Shown here one piece after another: positions 15,716-23,393 of a stretch of DNA of 39,839 bases. The translations under genes were made by a program, and so were the position numbers. This DNA comes from Protofrankia sp963555915 (GTDB lineage Bacteria; Actinomycetota; Actinomycetes; Frankiales; Frankiaceae): contig NZ_CAUVXL010000146.1 in the NCBI RefSeq assembly GCF_963555915.1, forward strand, positions 1 to 39,839, given 5' to 3'. Position 1 is the stretch's first letter. Each line of letters starts with the position of its first letter. The notes under the pieces are model-generated. The model was not told where the DNA came from, made no database searches, and saw only the letters and a program-made list of their open reading frames with translations.

Positions 15716-15767
15716 CACGTCAGGTCGGCGCGCCAGGTCGGCACGTCAGGTCGGCACGTCAGGTGGC
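15716..15767. repeat. Four tandem 13-bp repeats upstream of the PAP2 gene
   Basis: Units CACGTCAGGTCGG (15716-15728), CGCGCCAGGTCGG, CACGTCAGGTCGG and CACGTCAGGTGGC (to 15767). They span the short space between the DUF5999 stop and the PAP2 start and run into the DUF5999 stop codon. They could be a regulator array or a simple tandem duplication. Confidence 0.85.
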
Positions 15768-16115
15768 CCGGCCACGCGGCGTCGGCAGGGCCGTCTGGTG
15801 GCGCGTCACAACCGCCGCGGCCGCGGTACTCACCAGGCTCGGAAGCCCCCGCCGCGGTTCGATGATCCTCCCCGTCGGCAAAATCTCACCAGTGTCGTCA
15901 AACAAGATCACACCGTTGCACAGCAGGCTCCATCCCTGGTCGCAGTGCCGGATCGTCACCCGCGCCGCATCCCGGTCGGGACCGGCGGCGGGTGGGCAGG
16001 GCGGGGAGTGAGGACAGCCCGCCAGGCCGGGTAGCGAAGACGCGGTGGGTACCTGTGAACTCGCCGACGTCCTTGTCGATGGATCTCCAGAAACCGTTGT
16101 TGCTCGCACAGTCAC
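15759..16115 (-). CDS. DUF5999 family protein
   Basis: 118 residues from a GTG. The centre (GCPHSPPCPPAAGPDRDAAR, then QGWSLLCNGVILFDDTGEILPTGRIIEP) matches the small actinobacterial DUF5999 family, unknown in function, which typically starts M-C-x-H-x-P-P-C-P. The Cys and His in that start may bind a metal. Here the family core is preceded by about 33 extra Ser/Thr-rich residues, so the true start may lie further in, although no ATG or GTG is in frame close to it. It lies upstream of the PAP2 gene on the same strand, 53 bases apart. Confidence 0.75.
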   Translation of the reverse strand: MTVRATTVSGDPSTRTSASSQVPTASSLPGLAGCPHSPPCPPAAGPDRDAARVTIRHCDQGWSLLCNGVILFDDTGEILPTGRIIEPRRGLPSLVSTAAAAVVTRHQTALPTPRGRAT

Positions 16116-16586
16116 AGAAGATTACGCCCCCAGGTAACGGACGTCACATCGACCTACCCTCCTTCGCAGTAGACATGGTTCCCATCTAGGGCCTATGCGA
16201 TGGATCTTCGATCGCGCGGATCAATGCCCACCGGAAGGGCCCTGGACACAGTTCGCATGTGGACGCGGTTGCGGTCCGGGCACGGTTTAGAGCGCCGCAG
16301 CCACGGCTCGACGCGCTTCGTAGCCGGCCGCTTCTTGGTTGCGACCACTACTACCGTCGACCAACACGGTGGAACCACCCGGTGACAGACACCGAATATA
16401 TTGATCCCACCCGATGACGGGAAAGCACCTTCGATACCTTTTCCTGGACCCATTGCAGCCCGGTACCCGGCCCGTTGCCCGCCGGCCTCACGGGAGACCC
16501 GGCCGGGTCCGTACAGAGCGGTTCATGTCGATGAAGATGCTGAGGTACCGACCGTCAACCCCATCGCTGCCGACCGACCCATACAG
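16116..16586. other. Intergenic region, no supported gene
   Basis: About 470 bases between DUF5999 (leftward) and the glycosyltransferase (rightward). Open frames on both strands (for example 16193-16453 minus) are Arg/Pro/Val-rich without recognisable features. No hairpin terminator or repeat stands out. It should hold the promoters of both neighbours. Confidence 0.5.
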
Positions 16587-18077
16587 ATGGCGATGAACCG
16601 GCTACGGTCGACGAGCCTGATACGCCCGGCCCGCCTGCGTCGGCACCGGCTGATAATCGTTCTGATTGTCCTGGCCAGCGCATTGCGGGTGCTGGCGATG
16701 GCCGCCTACCGCCCTGCATTCGAGTTCGCCGGCGACTCCTACGCCTACCTCCAGCTGGCCCGGTACCTCAGCCCGGACACGGTGCGGCCCGCGGGCTATC
16801 CGGTGGTGCTGCACGCATTGTCCGTTACCGGCGAGCTGTGGGTGGTGCCCGCCGTCCAACACGCTCTTGGTCTGGGGCTCGGGCTTGCCGTCTATGCACT
16901 TCTGACGCACCGCGGCGTCGCGCCCACGATCGCGGCGCTGGCGGCAGCACCGGTTCTCCTCGACGCCTATCAGGTGAACATCGAGCATTTCGTCATGGCG
17001 GAAACGCTGTTCGACGCGCTGCTCGTCGCCGGGCTCGTCGCCCTGTTGTGGGATCGGGAACCGCCGCTGTGGGCCTGCGGGCTCGCCGGCGGCGCGCTGG
17101 CGCTCGCCGCGCTCGTCCGCACGGTGGGTGTCGTCCTCGGGGTCCTGGCGCTGGCCTACCTCATAGCCCGACGGTTCGGGTGGTCGCGGTCCGTCGCGTT
17201 CGCCGGGACCCTGGCCGCACCGCTGCTCGGGTATGCGTTCTGGTTCCATTCGGCGCACGGCTCCTATGCCCTGAGCGGCGGTGACGCCTACTGGCTCTAC
17301 GGCCGGGTCGCGCCGATTGCCGACTGCGCACGTCTCGACCTCACCCCGGCGGCACGGCAGCTGTGTTCTGCGCACCCGCCGAGCGAGCGACCCGGCCCGA
17401 ACTACTACGTGTGGAACCGCAACAGCCCGCGCTTCACCGTCGCTCTCCCCGACGCCGCGAAAAAGGCCGCGATGACCGACTTCGCCCATCAGGTGATCGA
17501 ACACCAACCGGCGGACTACACGCGGATGGTGACCGGCGAAGTGGCCCACTACTTCGCGCCCGGGCGGTGGGTGGGTCGGCGTGACTGGCCCGTCGGCACC
17601 TGGGGGTTCCCCGCCTACCCGGTGCCCTTGTACTGGAACATCAACGCGCCCCTCGCGACCTTCGACGGTGAGCTGGTCACCCGTGCCGTGTCCCCGACGC
17701 CGGCCGCGGTTCTGCGGGTCTACCAGCGCCATGGCTACACCCCCGGGCCGGCGTTGGGCGCGATGGTGGCCCTCGGTGTCGCCGCGGTGTTCCGCAAGGC
17801 GCCCCGACGTTCGTCGCGCGCAGAGCACGACGAACAGCGGCGGATCCGAGCCGACTGTGCACTGCTGGTGGCCGCGGGAACAGCCCTGCTCGTCGTCCCA
17901 TCGGCAACCGTGTGCTTCGACTACCGGTACATGCTGCCCACGCTGGTGCTGTTCCCCCCGGCTGCGGCGTTCGGCTGGCAACAGATCACCCGTGTGCGCG
18001 CCGCCCGCCGCCAATCGGCCGAGGAGCCCCGGAGCCGGAGAGGCGCCCAACTGGCCACCGGAACTTCCGACAGCTGA
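16587..18077 (+). CDS. GT-C-fold-like membrane glycosyltransferase or related multi-spanning protein
   Basis: About 496 residues with roughly eight to ten membrane segments (LIIVLIVLASALRVLAMAAY, ALGLGLGLAVYALL, APTIAALAAAPVLL and others). The first extracytoplasmic loop has EFAGDSYAYLQLARYL, the place where GT-C enzymes that use polyprenyl-phosphate sugars carry their catalytic acid. A long soluble loop follows in the middle (CARLDLTPAARQLC to YFAPGRWVGRRDW) with two Cys. The ATG at 16587 is the first start in the good coding stretch; the ribosome site is weak. No sugar pathway genes adjoin, so the substrate is unknown. A plain membrane protein of unknown function is the alternative. Confidence 0.7.
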   Translation: MAMNRLRSTSLIRPARLRRHRLIIVLIVLASALRVLAMAAYRPAFEFAGDSYAYLQLARYLSPDTVRPAGYPVVLHALSVTGELWVVPAVQHALGLGLGLAVYALLTHRGVAPTIAALAAAPVLLDAYQVNIEHFVMAETLFDALLVAGLVALLWDREPPLWACGLAGGALALAALVRTVGVVLGVLALAYLIARRFGWSRSVAFAGTLAAPLLGYAFWFHSAHGSYALSGGDAYWLYGRVAPIADCARLDLTPAARQLCSAHPPSERPGPNYYVWNRNSPRFTVALPDAAKKAAMTDFAHQVIEHQPADYTRMVTGEVAHYFAPGRWVGRRDWPVGTWGFPAYPVPLYWNINAPLATFDGELVTRAVSPTPAAVLRVYQRHGYTPGPALGAMVALGVAAVFRKAPRRSSRAEHDEQRRIRADCALLVAAGTALLVVPSATVCFDYRYMLPTLVLFPPAAAFGWQQITRVRAARRQSAEEPRSRRGAQLATGTSDS

Positions 18078-18167
18078 CAACAAAGACTTCTACGATCACA
18101 ATGTGAACAACCGGATTTGCCCGATGCAGACCTTCCCACCCGGGGCGCCCACAGGCGGCGGAACAGC

Positions 18168-18443
18168 ATGAGCACCCGACATGAGGTAACCGTCTCAGCG
18201 TCGGCCGAGCGCGACCTGCAACGACTACCGGACAAAACGGCCGGCGAGATCCGCCGCTTCCTCAACGGCCCGCTGCGCAACGACCCGCGGAAGGCTGGAA
18301 CTCCCCTATCCCAGGCGCGGTCCACCATGTGGGAGGCGACCGGCCCGGCTTGGCGGATCCTCTACCAGGTGGATGCCAATACCCTTACCATCCGCATCAT
18401 GGTCGTTGCTCAGCGAAGCGAATCTGGCCGTCGCGCTTCATAG
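18168..18443 (+). CDS. RelE/ParE-like toxin, without a visible antitoxin
   Basis: 91 residues. VTVSASAERDLQRLPDKTAGEIRRFLNGPLRNDPRKAGTPL followed by WRILYQVDANTLTIRIMVVAQRSE is the RelE/ParE fold: two helices, then a beta sheet with the conserved R-I-L-Y-x-V-D and a terminal V-x-x-R-S-E. RelE members cut mRNA in the ribosome. Neither the 90 bases before it nor the 210 after it hold an antitoxin-sized ORF with a ribosome site. The toxin is therefore an orphan, is controlled from elsewhere, or is a remnant. The ribosome site is weak (GGCGGA). Confidence 0.8.
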   Translation: MSTRHEVTVSASAERDLQRLPDKTAGEIRRFLNGPLRNDPRKAGTPLSQARSTMWEATGPAWRILYQVDANTLTIRIMVVAQRSESGRRAS

Positions 18444-18529
18444 CCGACGACGATCGCGCCCGGCATTGGGCCTAGGGCGTGCCTGATGGATGTTGGCCGA
18501 TGCAGGCGATGATCCAGAAAATAGCCCGC

Positions 18530-18625
18530 AAGTAAGTCATACTCTATCCTATTTAGGAGATAAGGTAGATATATTAAATTTTATAGCTTATGTTCTTCTT
18601 GTGAAGTTATCATGCAATAAGATCA
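18530..18625. promoter_or_regulatory. AT-rich island upstream of the cNMP/ABC/PLP operon
   Basis: About 95 bases that are largely A and T in a very GC-rich window, with runs such as AGATATATTAAATTTTATAG and a small palindrome TCCTATTTAGGA near 18546-18557. It lies just upstream of the first gene of the operon. In actinobacteria such islands are binding sites for Lsr2-type silencers and often contain the promoters of acquired genes. Lsr2 control is inferred. Confidence 0.55.
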
Positions 18626-18655
18626 ACCGAGGGTTCCTAGCGAGGTGAGCGCCAG

Positions 18656-19081
18656 ATGGACGCAACCGATCTTCAGCTATCGACCGGCGAAGGCAGCCCC
18701 GGCCTGCCGCCCGATGGCACCGACGATGCCTGGCGTGAGCTGGGCACACGATTAAGATCGCTCCGCGAAGTACGAATACTTCGCGGACTGTCCCAGGCGG
18801 CGCTGCGCGATCTGGCCGATGCGATGCGCCCGCTCGATCTCCCCGCCGACGCGACGGTGTGCCGCGCGGGTGACCCCGTCCGCCACCTGTTCATTCTCGT
18901 CTCCGGCCGCTGGGACGTCCCCGGCAATGTGATCGGCCTCGCGGCACCGCGACCGGATGACGCCGCCACCGGCGAACCGGGCAATGCAGCACCCGATGAA
19001 CCGCGCCGACACGGCTGCACCGCCTGCACGCTCACTGCCGCACGGGTGTGGACGTGCCGCTCACCACGCTGGATCAGGTGA
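18656..19081 (+). pseudogene. Cyclic-nucleotide-binding domain, truncated and probably frameshifted from the ABC gene
   Basis: 141 residues from an ATG with GAGGTGAG upstream. LRGLSQAALRDLADAMRPLDL and the following V-C-R-A-G-D-P-V-R-H-L-F-I-L-V-S-G-R-W-D-V are the first half of a cNMP-binding beta roll. The second half, with its Gly-Glu phosphate-binding cassette, is missing; a low-complexity Ala/Pro/Asp stretch follows instead. The other frame just downstream reads CRTGVDVPLTTLDQV, resembling the end of such a domain, and continues into the ABC transporter. The simplest reading is one ancestral cNMP-ABC fusion gene now split by a deletion or frameshift near 18996-19048. A real short protein is the alternative. 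Confidence 0.55.
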
Positions 19082-20823
19082 CCGCGGCCAGCGTGACGAG
19101 TGGGGTCCGACGTCCCGGGCTCAGCGTTGACGTCGCCGGGGTTGGCCAACGGTTGGGCCGGCGACCCGGACGGCAGACGCTGCGGGACGTTACCTTCCGG
19201 GTCGCACCGGGTGAGCTGGTCGCCATCGTCGGTCCGAGCGGCGCCGGGAAGACCATACTGCTGGAGACGATGGCGGGACTACGCGCACCGGTTGAAGGCG
19301 TGGTCCGATATGACGGCGTCGACCGGCACACGAATCCGGCGCTGTTCCGGTCGTCCCTGGGCTACGTACCGCAGGATGACATCATTCACCGAACGCTTTC
19401 GCTCGAGCGGACGCTCTGGCACGCCGCCCGATTGCGGCTGCCCGCGGACTCCTCACCGCGCCATCTCACGGACGCCGTACGACATGTCCTGGGCGAGCTC
19501 GGTCTTGCCCAGCTGGCCAGCGCCGAGGTCCGCTCGCTGTCCGGCGGTGAGCGCAAGCGTGCCTGCGTCGCAGTCGAGCTGCTGACCAGACCCCGGGTGT
19601 TCTTTCTCGACGAGCCGACATCCGGGCTGGATCCGGCGACCGCAGCCGACCTGATGCGGCTGCTGCAACGGTTGGCAGACGGCGGTACCACGGTCGTGCT
19701 GGCCACCCACAACGTCTCCGACCTGCGTGTGTGCGATTCAGTCGTCTTCATGGCCCAGGACGGCAATCTGGCTTTTGCCGGGCCGGTAGACCGGGCGTGC
19801 CACTACTTCGGGACGGCCACGATCGAGGAGGTCTACGGCCGGCTTGCCTATGAGGACACTCCGCAAACCTGGGGCCGACGGTTTGCCCGCGACCAGGAAC
19901 ATGTGCCGAGTTCCCCGACGCCACAGTCATTCTCGGCCGGTGGGACAGACAAACCTTCCAGTGGCTCCGCGGGACAACCGCCAGGTGCGGTTCGCCAGTG
20001 GCACCTACTGACCCGACGCAACGTCGAGATTCTCGCCCGGGACCGGCTCACGCTGGCCATCCTGCTCGGCTCGCCGGTGATGATCCTACTGATGTTCGTC
20101 GTGTTGTTCCGGCCGCATGCCTTCACCGCCGGGAACCCCGATCCCGGCGCCACGATGATGACGGCCTTCTGGGTGACTTTCGGCGGCTTCTTCTTCGGTG
20201 TCACCTACGGGCTGCCGCAGATCTGTGGGGAGTTGGCGATCCTGCGGCGGGAACGGCTCGTCGGCGTTCGGCTCGGTCCGTATGTGCTGTCGAAGCTCGC
20301 CGTCCTGCTACCCCTGCTGGTCGCCGTCGACACGATCACCATAGGCCTGCTGCGGGCGCTGGACCGGCTGCCCGCCCTCGGCGTGGCGCAGGCCGCAACC
20401 TTGCTGGTGACATTGCTGCTGGCATCGACCGCCGCGCTCTGTCTGGGCCTGCTGACCTCGGCGGCCGTGTTCAACCCGGCACAGGCCACCGTCGCCCTGC
20501 CGATGCTGTGTTTCCCGCAAGTGCTGTTCTCCGGTGCGATACTGCCGATCCCCGCGATGGCCCCGGCCGGTAAGGCGATCAGCTACGCCATGTCCAACCG
20601 GTGGGCATTCGAGGGGTTCGGACACAGCGTCGGGCTGGAACGCCTGTGGGCCCACGGCGGTTCACCGCTCGGCCCACCGCTGCTGGCGTCCTACGGCACG
20701 ACATTCACCCACGCCGCCTGGCTGGACTGGGCGATTCTCAGCGGCTTCACGACCATGTTACTGGCGGCAACTTACCTCGTGCTGAACGCCCGCTTCAGCG
20801 TACGCCCGGTCCGGTCCGCATGA
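19048..20823 (+). CDS. ABCG-type (ABC-2) exporter half-transporter
   Basis: 591 residues from a GTG inside the preceding ORF. An ATPase domain comes first (Walker A GPSGAGKT at about 62-69, then LSGGERKRACVA, Walker B FFLDEPTSGLDP and an ATHNVSDL switch), followed by an ABC-2 membrane domain with six hydrophobic segments from LAILLGSPVMILLMFVV onward. This ATPase-then-membrane order is the ABCG arrangement, exporting lipids or small molecules; no substrate can be assigned. The segment before the ATPase resembles the tail of a cNMP domain, so this is probably the 3' part of a longer fusion gene. The stop overlaps the PLP enzyme start as ATGA. Confidence 0.9.
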   Translation: MDVPLTTLDQVTAASVTSGVRRPGLSVDVAGVGQRLGRRPGRQTLRDVTFRVAPGELVAIVGPSGAGKTILLETMAGLRAPVEGVVRYDGVDRHTNPALFRSSLGYVPQDDIIHRTLSLERTLWHAARLRLPADSSPRHLTDAVRHVLGELGLAQLASAEVRSLSGGERKRACVAVELLTRPRVFFLDEPTSGLDPATAADLMRLLQRLADGGTTVVLATHNVSDLRVCDSVVFMAQDGNLAFAGPVDRACHYFGTATIEEVYGRLAYEDTPQTWGRRFARDQEHVPSSPTPQSFSAGGTDKPSSGSAGQPPGAVRQWHLLTRRNVEILARDRLTLAILLGSPVMILLMFVVLFRPHAFTAGNPDPGATMMTAFWVTFGGFFFGVTYGLPQICGELAILRRERLVGVRLGPYVLSKLAVLLPLLVAVDTITIGLLRALDRLPALGVAQAATLLVTLLLASTAALCLGLLTSAAVFNPAQATVALPMLCFPQVLFSGAILPIPAMAPAGKAISYAMSNRWAFEGFGHSVGLERLWAHGGSPLGPPLLASYGTTFTHAAWLDWAILSGFTTMLLAATYLVLNARFSVRPVRSA

Positions 20824-22457
20824 CTACGGCACCGCTCGACCCAGCCCAGGCCGGCCAGTCGGGCGCGGACATCGACCCGTCGCTGTCCGCCTTCCTCGCC
20901 GCCTACCCCCACTACGCCACCACTACCCGACTAGACGAACTGCGGGCCGTCGAGTACAGCCATCTTGATGCGGACGGCGGAATCTACCTGGACTACACCG
21001 GCGCAGGAGTATGCGCCGACGCGCAACTGCGCGCGCATACCGCCCGCCTGCACAACCGCTGTTTCGGCAACCCCCATTCGGACAGCCCGGCGTCGAAGGC
21101 GACCACGGAACTGGTGGAGCAGACCCGGCGGGCCGTGCTGGAGTACTTCAACGCCTCGCCGGACGAATACGTTGCGATCTTCACGCCGAACGCAACCGGA
21201 GCATGCCGACTCGTAGCCGAATCATATCGGTTCGGCGCGCGGACCCGGTTCGTCCTGACCTACGATAACCACAATTCGGTCAACGGTATCCGGGAGTTCG
21301 CGAACATGCGGGGCGCGGTGACGCAGTACGTTCCGGTCACCGCACCCGATCTTCGGATCGACGACGCGTCGGTTCGGGCCGCACTGGCGCAGCCGAGGCC
21401 GGGGGTTACCGAAGCGGCCCTACGAATGGTGGTCAGCGGATCCGTTCCGTGGGCGGGCCACCCGCGCCGTCGGGCGGCACAACGCCGAATAGGCCGGTCC
21501 TGGGCCGAGGCAGGTGGCCAGGGTGCCCTTTGGCGGGACCCCGGCAGCCACTCGACGCACGACCGTGGGCTGTTCGCATTTCCCGCGCAGAGCAACTTCA
21601 CCGGAGTCCAACATCCGTTACACTGGGTGGACACCGCCCACGAGTATGGCTACGATGTATTGCTCGATGTAGCCGCCTATGTTGCGACCAATCGGCTTGA
21701 CCTGTCCGCGGTCCACCCCGATTTCATACCGGTGAGCTGGTACAAGGTCTTCGGCTTCCCGACCGGCGTGGGATGCCTCATCGCCCGGCGGGATGCGTTG
21801 GTGCGGTTACGGAGACCGTGGTTTTCCGGTGGGACGATTCAGGCTGTCAGCGTGCAGGGCGGCTGGCACACACTGACCGAGGACGAGAGCGCGTTCGAGG
21901 ACGGCACCCTCAACTTTCTCGCCATCCCGGACATCGAGATCGGCCTGTCCTGGATCAACAACATCGGAATCGACCTGATCCATACCAGGGTCGCCTGCCT
22001 CACCGGCTGGCTGCTCGACCGGCTTGTTGCACTATGTCATAGTAGTGGCGCGCCGATGGTACGGATATACGGGCCGACCGAATCCCGCGACCGGGGCGGA
22101 ACAATCGCCTTCAACCTGCTGGATCCGGATGGCAACGTCGTGGACGAGCGTGCGGTGGCCCGAGACGCCTCGGCTGCCGGCATCTCGCTGCGCACCGGCT
22201 GTTTCTGCAATCCTGGGGTCGGAGAGGGCGCGTTCCACATCACCAAGGCAGCCGTCACCGGTTCTATGCGACACAGCGTCCGGTCCTTGGACGACTACCT
22301 GGACATGCTTAAGCTTCCCAGTGCCGGCTCGATCCGGGTGTCGCTCGGCCTGGCGTCGAACATCGAGGACGTCGACCGGTTGCTGCAACACCTCCAGACA
22401 ACGTATCAGGACCGCTTTTCCGACCTATCCGGCCTCGAGCCTCGGCTACGCTGCTAA
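20820..22457 (+). CDS. Class V aminotransferase / MoCo-sulfurase-like cysteine desulfurase
   Basis: 545 residues. YLDYTGAGV near the start, then NPHSDSPAS, FTPNATGACRLVAE and DNHNSVNGIREFA are hallmarks of the NifS-like domain of molybdenum-cofactor sulfurases. The PLP lysine is Lys309 in SWYKVFGFPTG, and the catalytic-loop cysteines are in RTGCFCNPG (458-466). The C-terminal MOSC domain of the eukaryotic enzymes is absent. About 65 residues around 200-262 (Arg/Gly/Ala-rich, WAGHPRRRAAQRRIGRSWA) look inserted. It is translationally coupled to the ABC exporter, so the two probably serve one pathway, perhaps a sulfur-bearing or amino-acid-derived product. Product and substrate are unknown. Confidence 0.88.
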   Translation: MTTAPLDPAQAGQSGADIDPSLSAFLAAYPHYATTTRLDELRAVEYSHLDADGGIYLDYTGAGVCADAQLRAHTARLHNRCFGNPHSDSPASKATTELVEQTRRAVLEYFNASPDEYVAIFTPNATGACRLVAESYRFGARTRFVLTYDNHNSVNGIREFANMRGAVTQYVPVTAPDLRIDDASVRAALAQPRPGVTEAALRMVVSGSVPWAGHPRRRAAQRRIGRSWAEAGGQGALWRDPGSHSTHDRGLFAFPAQSNFTGVQHPLHWVDTAHEYGYDVLLDVAAYVATNRLDLSAVHPDFIPVSWYKVFGFPTGVGCLIARRDALVRLRRPWFSGGTIQAVSVQGGWHTLTEDESAFEDGTLNFLAIPDIEIGLSWINNIGIDLIHTRVACLTGWLLDRLVALCHSSGAPMVRIYGPTESRDRGGTIAFNLLDPDGNVVDERAVARDASAAGISLRTGCFCNPGVGEGAFHITKAAVTGSMRHSVRSLDDYLDMLKLPSAGSIRVSLGLASNIEDVDRLLQHLQTTYQDRFSDLSGLEPRLRC

Positions 22458-22472
22458 TTTCCTCAGAGCCCG

Positions 22473-22525
22473 TTTTGGATCTTCTGCTCAGCCCGCCGGT
22501 TCGCGATCGAGCAAAAGATCCAAAA
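22473..22525. terminator. Bidirectional terminator between convergent genes
   Basis: 17-base arms TTTTGGATCTTCTGCTC / GAGCAAAAGATCCAAAA with one mismatch and a 19-base loop. The A/T-rich bases of the stem provide a T-run on either strand. It sits between the PLP enzyme stop and the convergent terD stop. Confidence 0.8.
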
Positions 22526-22568
22526 TAGGCCTCCATGCCCTGCCACACACGAAGCGATGGCCGATACG

Positions 22569-23150
22569 TCAGGAGACGTTGACCCCGAAGTCGAGGGCGA
22601 TCCCCCGCAGGCCGGAGGCGTAACCCTGGCCGACCGCGCGGAACTTCCACTCGTTGGCGTGCCGGTAGAGCTCCCCGAAGATCATCGCCGTCTCGGTCGA
22701 CGCGTCCTCGGTGAGGTCATAGCGGGCGATCTCCGTGCCGGCCGTCGAGTCGAGCACCCGGATGAACGCCTCCCGGACCTGGCCGAAGGTCTGCCGACGC
22801 GCCTCCGCATCGTAGATCGATACTGCAAAAACGACCTTGGATGCCTGTGGGGTGAGCGCGAACAGCTCGACGGTGATCTGCTCGTCATCTCCCCCACCGC
22901 CGCCGACGAGGTTGTCGCCCAGGTGCTTCACGGCTCCGTCAGGGCTCACCAGGTTGTTGAAGAAGACGAAGTACTGGTCGGACAGAACCTTGCCCCAGTC
23001 GTTGACGACGATCGCGCTCGCGTCAAGGTCGTAGTCCGCACCGGAGGTCTGGCGCACCTGCCAGCCGAGGCCGACAGTCACCGCCGTGAGGTTCGGAGCG
23101 ACCTTGCTGAGCGACACATTGCCGCCCTTGGACAGCGACACCGATGCCAT
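22569..23150 (-). CDS. terD: TerD-family calcium-binding stress protein
   Basis: 193 residues, full length. VSLSKGGNVSLSK, TVGLGWQVRQTSGADYDLDAS, GDNLVGGGGGDDEQI and FGQVREAFIRVLD are TerD landmarks; the acidic loops bind calcium. TerD proteins belong to tellurite, phage and envelope stress systems and are numerous in actinomycetes, where many copies stand alone, as here. The ATG at 23150 has TTGAGG just upstream. No terB, terC or terZ neighbours are seen. A 15-bp hairpin and a palindromic repeat lie upstream. Confidence 0.95.
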   Translation of the reverse strand: MASVSLSKGGNVSLSKVAPNLTAVTVGLGWQVRQTSGADYDLDASAIVVNDWGKVLSDQYFVFFNNLVSPDGAVKHLGDNLVGGGGGDDEQITVELFALTPQASKVVFAVSIYDAEARRQTFGQVREAFIRVLDSTAGTEIARYDLTEDASTETAMIFGELYRHANEWKFRAVGQGYASGLRGIALDFGVNVS

Positions 23151-23214
23151 GCCTCAAGCCTAACGCCTCGCTCACGCCTGCGGTGGCGCATGGGCCACGA
23201 TCCGCGTCCGGGAT

Positions 23215-23324
23215 CTTAAGAGCAACCGGCAACCGGCAACCGGCAACAGGGACGCGGCGTCGCGCGGCTGGGACGCACCCCAGCCCCGCTCCTTGATCCG
23301 CTCCTCTACTGCCGGGCGACCTTA
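23215..23324. repeat. Palindromic repeat family R, copy 1 (compact form)
   Basis: Begins CTTAAGAGCAACCGGCAA, with CCGGCAA repeated three times, then CAGGGACGCGGCGTCGCG and GGCTGGG. After five bases it reads back as CCCCAGCCCCGCTCCTTGA and ends TGCCGGGCGACCTTA. The two arms are different but related, as in the copy at 34.3 kb, where they occur in the opposite order. It therefore folds into one long hairpin. Confidence 0.8.
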
Positions 23325-23371
23325 ACGATGTGAATCTGATGCTCCTGCCACAACACCAGATTCACATCGTT
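23324..23371. terminator. Perfect 15-bp hairpin after the Ala-rich gene
   Basis: AACGATGTGAATCTG / CAGATTCACATCGTT with an 18-base loop, 22 bases beyond the stop of the minus-strand gene at 23394. It is less GC-rich than its surroundings. A terminator is likely; a regulator site before terD is also possible. Confidence 0.6.
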
Positions 23372-23393
23372 CCCACAGAGCGTCCGGTAGCCC

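Noticed and set aside
16193..16453. Possible 86-residue minus-strand gene
   Set aside because: No ribosome site, no recognisable fold and an Arg/Val/Pro-rich composition like other noncoding frames here.
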